A stretch of 9,567 nucleotides of DNA from assembly GCA_013151585.1 (NCBI GenBank), contig JAADHY010000248.1, positions 1 through 9,567 of the forward strand, in the 5' to 3' direction. Each line of letters starts with the position of its first letter. The first letter of the stretch is position 1. Of the stretch, positions 6,553 through 9,567 are shown piece by piece. The position numbers and the translations under genes were made by a program. Below the pieces are notes generated by a model that saw only the letters and a program-made list of their open reading frames with translations, did no database searches and had not been told where the DNA came from. Source of the DNA: Planctomycetota bacterium. Its GTDB lineage: Bacteria > Planctomycetota > Planctomycetia > Planctomycetales > Planctomycetaceae.

Positions 6553-7680
6553 ATGCCGGATGAGGTTGCTCAGGCCCCGCCGCGGAAACATGGGGCCACG
6601 CAGTTTCTGCTGAAGGGTTTGGCGATCACCCTTCCGCCGATCCTGACGTTGGTGATCCTGATCTGGGTCGCGCGGGGCGTCAACGACTACATCATCCAGC
6701 CGATCAGCACCGTGGTCCGATTCGGTTTCGCGCAATTGATCGACCGGTCGGAGTCGATTCAGCTTCTCGACACGCTGCCGCAACTGCCGCCGCTGCCCTA
6801 TTGCGATAAGAACTACCGTATTACGCCGGAGGAACGAAAGCGGCTGATGCGCTTCTTGAAGCTCACCAAGGCTGACAGCCTTGAGCCCCACGAAATCGAC
6901 CTGGAACAAGTCTACGTCCCGGTCGGTGACGGCAAGCGGGCGGTACCGTACCAAGACTATGCCTTGGTCGCTGCGCATGTGAAACCCATCGACATGCCGA
7001 ACTCGGTGATCGGAATCTACATGGAAGTGGTGACGTTGCGGCAGCCGCTGGGGCTGGTGGGACTCAGCGCTGTCGGCGTCTCGCTGACGGTGATCATCTT
7101 GTATTACGTCGGCCGGATTGGGACCGCTCGGGTCGGCGCCTGGGGAGTCAGTAAGTTTGAGAACTTGTTTCTGGGCAAGTTGCCGTTGATCAGTAATGTT
7201 TATTCATCGGTCAAGCAGGTCACGGATTTCTTATTCACCGACCGGACGGTGAACTACAACCGCGTGGTGGCCGTGGAGTATCCGCGGCGAGGAGTTTGGT
7301 CGCTCGGCTTTGTGACGGGCGAGAGCATGCTACAAATTACGGCGGCGGCGGGTGAGCCGCTGGTCAGCGTCTTGGTTCCGACTTCGCCGGCTCCGTTTAC
7401 GGGCTTCACGATTAGCGTGCCCCGTAGCGAAGTGCTCGACTTGAACATGACGATCGACCAGGCATTCCAATTCTGCATTTCGTGCGGCGTTCATGTGCCG
7501 CCACAGCAAAGGGTGACGGCCGAACTGTTGCAGCAGGAACTGGCTCGGCGACTGGCCGGCGCCGAGCGACCGGTTCTGCCGCGGACGCCCGAGGACCACG
7601 CGGCCAGCTCGCCGCGGCCATCCGACGCTCGGCCCGAAGACGGCCAGCCCGCGCCTGATCAGGAGGCCCCTTCCAGTTGA
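6553..7680 (+). CDS. DUF502-family membrane protein with an enlarged inter-helix loop
   Basis: 375 residues from ATG 6553, preceded by AAGGA nine bases upstream. The frame is open 44 codons further up, but that stretch is Arg-rich and overlaps the end of the ComF-family gene, so it is not used. Two transmembrane helices are clear: about 20-41 (after KGLAITLPPILTLVI) and about 167-188 (GLSAVGVSLTVIILYYVG). DUF502 hallmarks follow: LPLISNVYSSVKQVTDFLF (210-228) and VVAVEYPRRGVWSLGFVTGE (238-257), then the VPTSPAPFTGFTISVP stretch. The family is usually near 200-260 residues with a short loop between the helices; here about 125 residues intervene. The tail after about 335 is Pro/Asp/Ser-rich and probably disordered. 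DUF502 proteins have no settled bacterial function, though they resemble plant LCV/COV proteins. The stop overlaps the hemC start, suggesting co-translation. Confidence 0.92.
   Translation: MPDEVAQAPPRKHGATQFLLKGLAITLPPILTLVILIWVARGVNDYIIQPISTVVRFGFAQLIDRSESIQLLDTLPQLPPLPYCDKNYRITPEERKRLMRFLKLTKADSLEPHEIDLEQVYVPVGDGKRAVPYQDYALVAAHVKPIDMPNSVIGIYMEVVTLRQPLGLVGLSAVGVSLTVIILYYVGRIGTARVGAWGVSKFENLFLGKLPLISNVYSSVKQVTDFLFTDRTVNYNRVVAVEYPRRGVWSLGFVTGESMLQITAAAGEPLVSVLVPTSPAPFTGFTISVPRSEVLDLNMTIDQAFQFCISCGVHVPPQQRVTAELLQQELARRLAGAERPVLPRTPEDHAASSPRPSDARPEDGQPAPDQEAPSS
7661..7666 (+). promoter_or_regulatory. Ribosome binding site for the hemC TTG start
   Basis: AGGAGG lies inside the last codons of the DUF502 gene, ten bases before TTG 7677. 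It supports the unusual start codon and re-initiation by ribosomes finishing the DUF502 frame. Confidence 0.6.
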
Positions 7681-8729
7681 ACCCGTCGAATCCGTCCCGA
7701 CCTCTTCGTATCGCAACACGAGCCAGCCGCCTGGCCCTCTGGCAGGCCGAACACGTGGCGGCGCTGCTTCGAGATATTTTTCCCGATCGCCCGATCGAGT
7801 TGGTCCGGCTGACCACCACGGGAGACCGTGACCGCGCCCGACCTCTGGCTCAGATGGGTGGCATCGGAGTGTTCACTCGCGAGGTGCAACGGGCAGTGTT
7901 GGATGGCCGCGCCGACTTGGCGGTCCACAGCTTGAAGGACCTGCCCACTCAGTCGGCCGACGGCCTCTGTCTGGCCGCGGTTCCTCCTCGCGGTCCGGTG
8001 CGCGATGCGGTGATATTGCCCGACCGGCCCACCGAAATGCCGGCCACCCGCGAAAAGCTCGATGAAAAGGCTTCAGAGTCGGTGCTCGATGGACTGCCGA
8101 AAGGCATTCGAGTTGCCACCGGGAGCCTGCGGCGACAGGCTCAGTTGCTTCACCGCCGTCCCGACCTTCAGGTGGTTGATGTGCGCGGGAATGTCGAAAC
8201 CCGCATCCGGAAGCTGGACGAGGGCCAATTCGATGCGCTGATTCTGGCCGAGGCTGGGTTGCGTCGGTTGCGGCTGGAGCAGCGTATCTCGGGTTTACTT
8301 GGGCCACCGGTGCTATTTCCGGCAGTGGGACAAGGAGCCCTGGGAATCGAGTGCCGCGAGAACGACAACGACTGCCGCATGCTTCTGCAGCGCATTTCGG
8401 ACCGGGTCACCTTTGCTGCAGTTCGAGCCGAGCGGGCGATGCTGGCCGAATTGCGAGCCGGCTGTCACGCGCCCGTGGGCGTCTGGTCTCGGGCCGCCGG
8501 GGACTCACTCGTGCTGGAAGCGGTCGTTTTGAGCCGCGATGGCAAAGAAAGGCTGATCACCAGAAAGGCCGGCGAGCTCGGCCGACCGGATGAGCTGGGA
8601 CGGGCGGTTGCGGCGGAATTGCTGGCTCAAGGAGCCGCCCGGCTGGTGGCCGAGCCGGTGCCGTCAGAAGAACGGCCGGAGGCCGGCACGGATTCTACCA
8701 AGACCCGTTCCGGAGGCACGGAGAAATAG
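7677..8729 (+). CDS. hemC: Porphobilinogen deaminase (hydroxymethylbilane synthase)
   Basis: 350 residues. The enzyme joins four porphobilinogens into hydroxymethylbilane in cytoplasmic tetrapyrrole (heme) synthesis. Conserved motifs appear in order: LRIATRASRLALWQAE (10-25), TTTGD (46-50), GGIGVFTRE (61-69), DLAVHSLKDLPT (80-91) with the catalytic Asp88, GSLRRQAQLL (149-158), the VDVRGNVETRIRKLDEG stretch (167-183), FPAVGQGALGIECR (214-227) and AERAMLAELRAGCHAPVG (251-268). Cys263 is the attachment site of the dipyrromethane cofactor. It is longer than the usual 310 or so residues: there is an insert near 115-140 and a hydrophilic tail after about 325. The start is TTG 7677, overlapping the previous stop as TTGA, with AGGAGG ten bases upstream; no other start precedes the first motif. 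The last 103 bases overlap a convergent lipoprotein gene. Other hem genes are not in view. Confidence 0.97.
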   Translation: MNPSNPSRPLRIATRASRLALWQAEHVAALLRDIFPDRPIELVRLTTTGDRDRARPLAQMGGIGVFTREVQRAVLDGRADLAVHSLKDLPTQSADGLCLAAVPPRGPVRDAVILPDRPTEMPATREKLDEKASESVLDGLPKGIRVATGSLRRQAQLLHRRPDLQVVDVRGNVETRIRKLDEGQFDALILAEAGLRRLRLEQRISGLLGPPVLFPAVGQGALGIECRENDNDCRMLLQRISDRVTFAAVRAERAMLAELRAGCHAPVGVWSRAAGDSLVLEAVVLSRDGKERLITRKAGELGRPDELGRAVAAELLAQGAARLVAEPVPSEERPEAGTDSTKTRSGGTEK

Positions 8730-8869
8730 ACGTCACGGCTGGGTGGGGGCATCCGGTTCAATCGCCACAGACGATGAGGCTGCAAGTCGTACAGCACCCG
8801 CCCCACCGGTGTCTGAAAGAAGTTGGCGCAGCCCGAGCTTCCGACCGCCATCGCGGCGGCCAGGCTCAT
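8627..8869 (-). CDS. Small putative lipoprotein, probably with a frameshifted start region
   Basis: The readable frame from ATG 8869 gives 80 residues: a hydrophobic stretch ending in GSSGC (lipobox-like, Cys14), then ANFFQTPVGRVLYDLQPHRL, WRLNRMPPPSRDVYFSVPPE and a Ser/Ala/Gly-rich tail. It looks like the short secreted lipoproteins common in planctomycetes, judged by pattern only. This start leaves a signal peptide with no positive charge. The same frame upstream reads VRVVIL, which would complete a good signal, but no start codon is in frame there. A well-placed ATG at 8892, with GAGGAG eight bases upstream, is one base out of frame; an extra G in the GGGG run at 8887-8890 would join them into an 88-residue protein beginning MGVRVVILMSLAAAMAVG. 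The 3' end overlaps the hemC tail by 103 bases. Function unknown. Confidence 0.6.
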   Translation of the reverse strand: MSLAAAMAVGSSGCANFFQTPVGRVLYDLQPHRLWRLNRMPPPSRDVYFSVPPERVLVESVPASGRSSDGTGSATSRAAP

Positions 8870-8900
8870 GAGAATAACGACTCGAACCCCATCGGACGAT

Positions 8901-8906
8901 CTCCTC
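8901..8906 (-). promoter_or_regulatory. Ribosome binding site of the small lipoprotein gene
   Basis: GAGGAG on the minus strand lies eight bases before ATG 8892. As the sequence stands, that ATG opens only an eight-codon frame (MGFESLFS) whose TGA overlaps ATG 8869 as ATGA. Confidence 0.5.
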
Positions 8907-8925
8907 TGACCCAGCGATGACGGGT

Positions 8926-9032
8926 TGAACGTTGGAAAGACGTTTCGAAGGGCGTGACCATGGAGGAGTGGAGGTTGCCCGCCCCAACGCGGCCCCTGGG
9001 GAGCGACGGGGCGAGAATATAGCCAACGTTCA
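8926..9032. repeat. Inverted pair of 10-bp sites around AACGTT
   Basis: TGAACGTTGG (8926-8935) recurs in inverse orientation as CCAACGTTCA (9023-9032), with 87 bases between. Each copy contains the palindrome AACGTT. The right copy lies in the spacer of the candidate lipoprotein promoter and the left one lies in the leader. They could be operator sites for a looping regulator, but this is only a suggestion. Confidence 0.35.
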
Positions 9033-9044
9033 GGAGTGAGCCAA
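9016..9044 (-). promoter_or_regulatory. Candidate sigma70-type promoter for the small lipoprotein gene
   Basis: On the minus strand TTGGCT (9044-9039) and TATATT (9021-9016) are separated by exactly 17 bases. They match four and five of six consensus bases. The predicted start near 9009 would leave a leader of roughly 117 bases before ATG 8892. This supports a real leftward gene here. Confidence 0.5.
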
Positions 9045-9399
9045 GACGAGTTCGCAGTTCGGTTGCGTTTGTGCGTTTGCACGACGGTCAGCCGGTGTGT
9101 ATGCTTCCGTGCAAAGCGAAAAGCCTGGGGAGCGGTTTCTGGCAGGGAGGACGGAAAAATTTCGGGAACGGGAGGCACGCAAGGGTCCGAGAGGTGAGGC
9201 TCCGGTTCGCTCGCCCAGTGCTATATCCCGGCCCGGCCGGACTGCGAGTGGGCGGTCACTGGCTGGTCGGTTGTTGGTCAGCCCGGCGGCTGCCAGACGC
9301 GGTCGCCGGAACGAGAGGAATCCATTCGGAGTGAGCCATTTGTTAGCAAAGAATGCGTTCGCAAGCAGCTTGAGGAAAACAGATTGAAGGGAGACGGTC
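9045..9399. other. Intergenic region upstream of the DegT-family gene, no gene seen
   Basis: Frames on both strands are open here but carry no recognisable protein pattern, and the leftward one runs into the start of the aminotransferase gene. No convincing promoter, terminator or repeat was found. The TATATC at about 9222 lacks a -35 partner. Confidence 0.5.
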
Positions 9400-9567
9400 A
9401 TGGCGGAGAAATTGGCGATCGAAGGCGGCACGCCGATCTTAACACGAGAAGACTACAAGAACTGGCCAGTCATCACCGAGGACGACCGGCGCTTCGTGAA
9501 CGACGTGTTGGACAGCGGCATCGTGGCTGGGCCGACCGGACCGCAGGTTTCGGCATTGGAAAAAGAG
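9400..9567 (+). CDS. DegT/DnrJ/EryC1/StrS-family PLP-dependent aminotransferase, N-terminal part only
   Basis: 56 codons are visible before the right edge. The N-terminus MAEKLAIEGGTPIL, then NWPVITEDDRRFVNDVLDSG and VAGPTGPQVSALEKE, follow the typical opening of this family: a short substrate-side strand, an acidic helix ending in LxSG, and a Gly-rich turn before the helix that leads to the PLP domain. GAAGGGAG lies about six bases upstream of ATG 9400. Family members add amino groups to nucleotide-linked keto sugars, or act as dehydratases or epimerases on them, in surface polysaccharide synthesis; some planctomycete members sit with Gfo/Idh/MocA genes. The PLP lysine and the substrate-defining regions are outside the window, so no specific activity can be given. 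Confidence 0.85.
   Translation, partial: MAEKLAIEGGTPILTREDYKNWPVITEDDRRFVNDVLDSGIVAGPTGPQVSALEKE

Noticed and set aside
9030..9431. A 133-codon minus-strand frame in the right intergenic region
   Set aside because: It starts inside the aminotransferase gene on the opposite strand and runs through the candidate lipoprotein promoter, with no recognisable motif.

Overview
The window looks like chromosomal DNA from a planctomycete, most likely of the Pirellula/Rhodopirellula side or a related uncultured lineage. This is inferred from four things: a secreted sulfatase beside a Gfo/Idh/MocA oxidoreductase, a PD40 propeller and a SUMF1-family lipoprotein; a DUF502 membrane protein with a long inserted loop next to hemC; high G+C; and GTG/TTG starts. 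No rRNA, tRNA, CRISPR array, insertion sequence or phage gene was seen.

Left half (1-4932), all minus strand, read from right to left: a secreted Cys-type sulfatase (4932-3055), a Gfo/Idh/MocA-family NAD(P)-dependent oxidoreductase (2933-1893), a secreted PD40/TolB-like beta-propeller protein (1771-722) and a SUMF1/formylglycine-generating-enzyme-like lipoprotein (725 to beyond position 1). The last two overlap by ATGA, so they are probably translationally coupled. The sulfatase needs its active-site Cys converted to formylglycine, and a protein with the converting enzyme's fold lies three genes downstream, although it carries a lipoprotein signal. The set reads as a small module for sulfated glycans or similar sulfate esters; the substrate cannot be read from the sequence.

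Centre (4933-5573): about 640 bases without a convincing gene, between divergent units. It holds a weak candidate promoter for the sulfatase, three GCATTGT direct repeats, a strong 12-bp bulged hairpin and a consensus extended -10 promoter pointing right.

Right half, plus strand: a ComF-family phosphoribosyltransferase with zinc-ribbon cysteines (5574-6431), a DUF502 two-helix membrane protein (6553-7680) and hemC, porphobilinogen deaminase (7677-8729). The hemC TTG start overlaps the DUF502 stop. A small lipoprotein gene on the minus strand (about 8892-8627) converges on hemC and overlaps its non-conserved 3' tail; its start region suggests a one-base frameshift in a G run. A gap of about 355 bases follows, then the first 56 codons of a DegT/DnrJ/EryC1/StrS-family aminotransferase (9400 onward), which runs off the right edge.

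No wholly new system is evident. The points most worth checking are the lipoprotein-type SUMF1 protein in the sulfatase cluster, the sulfatase's C-terminal accessory domain, the large DUF502 loop, the structured divergent intergenic region and the frameshifted small lipoprotein.
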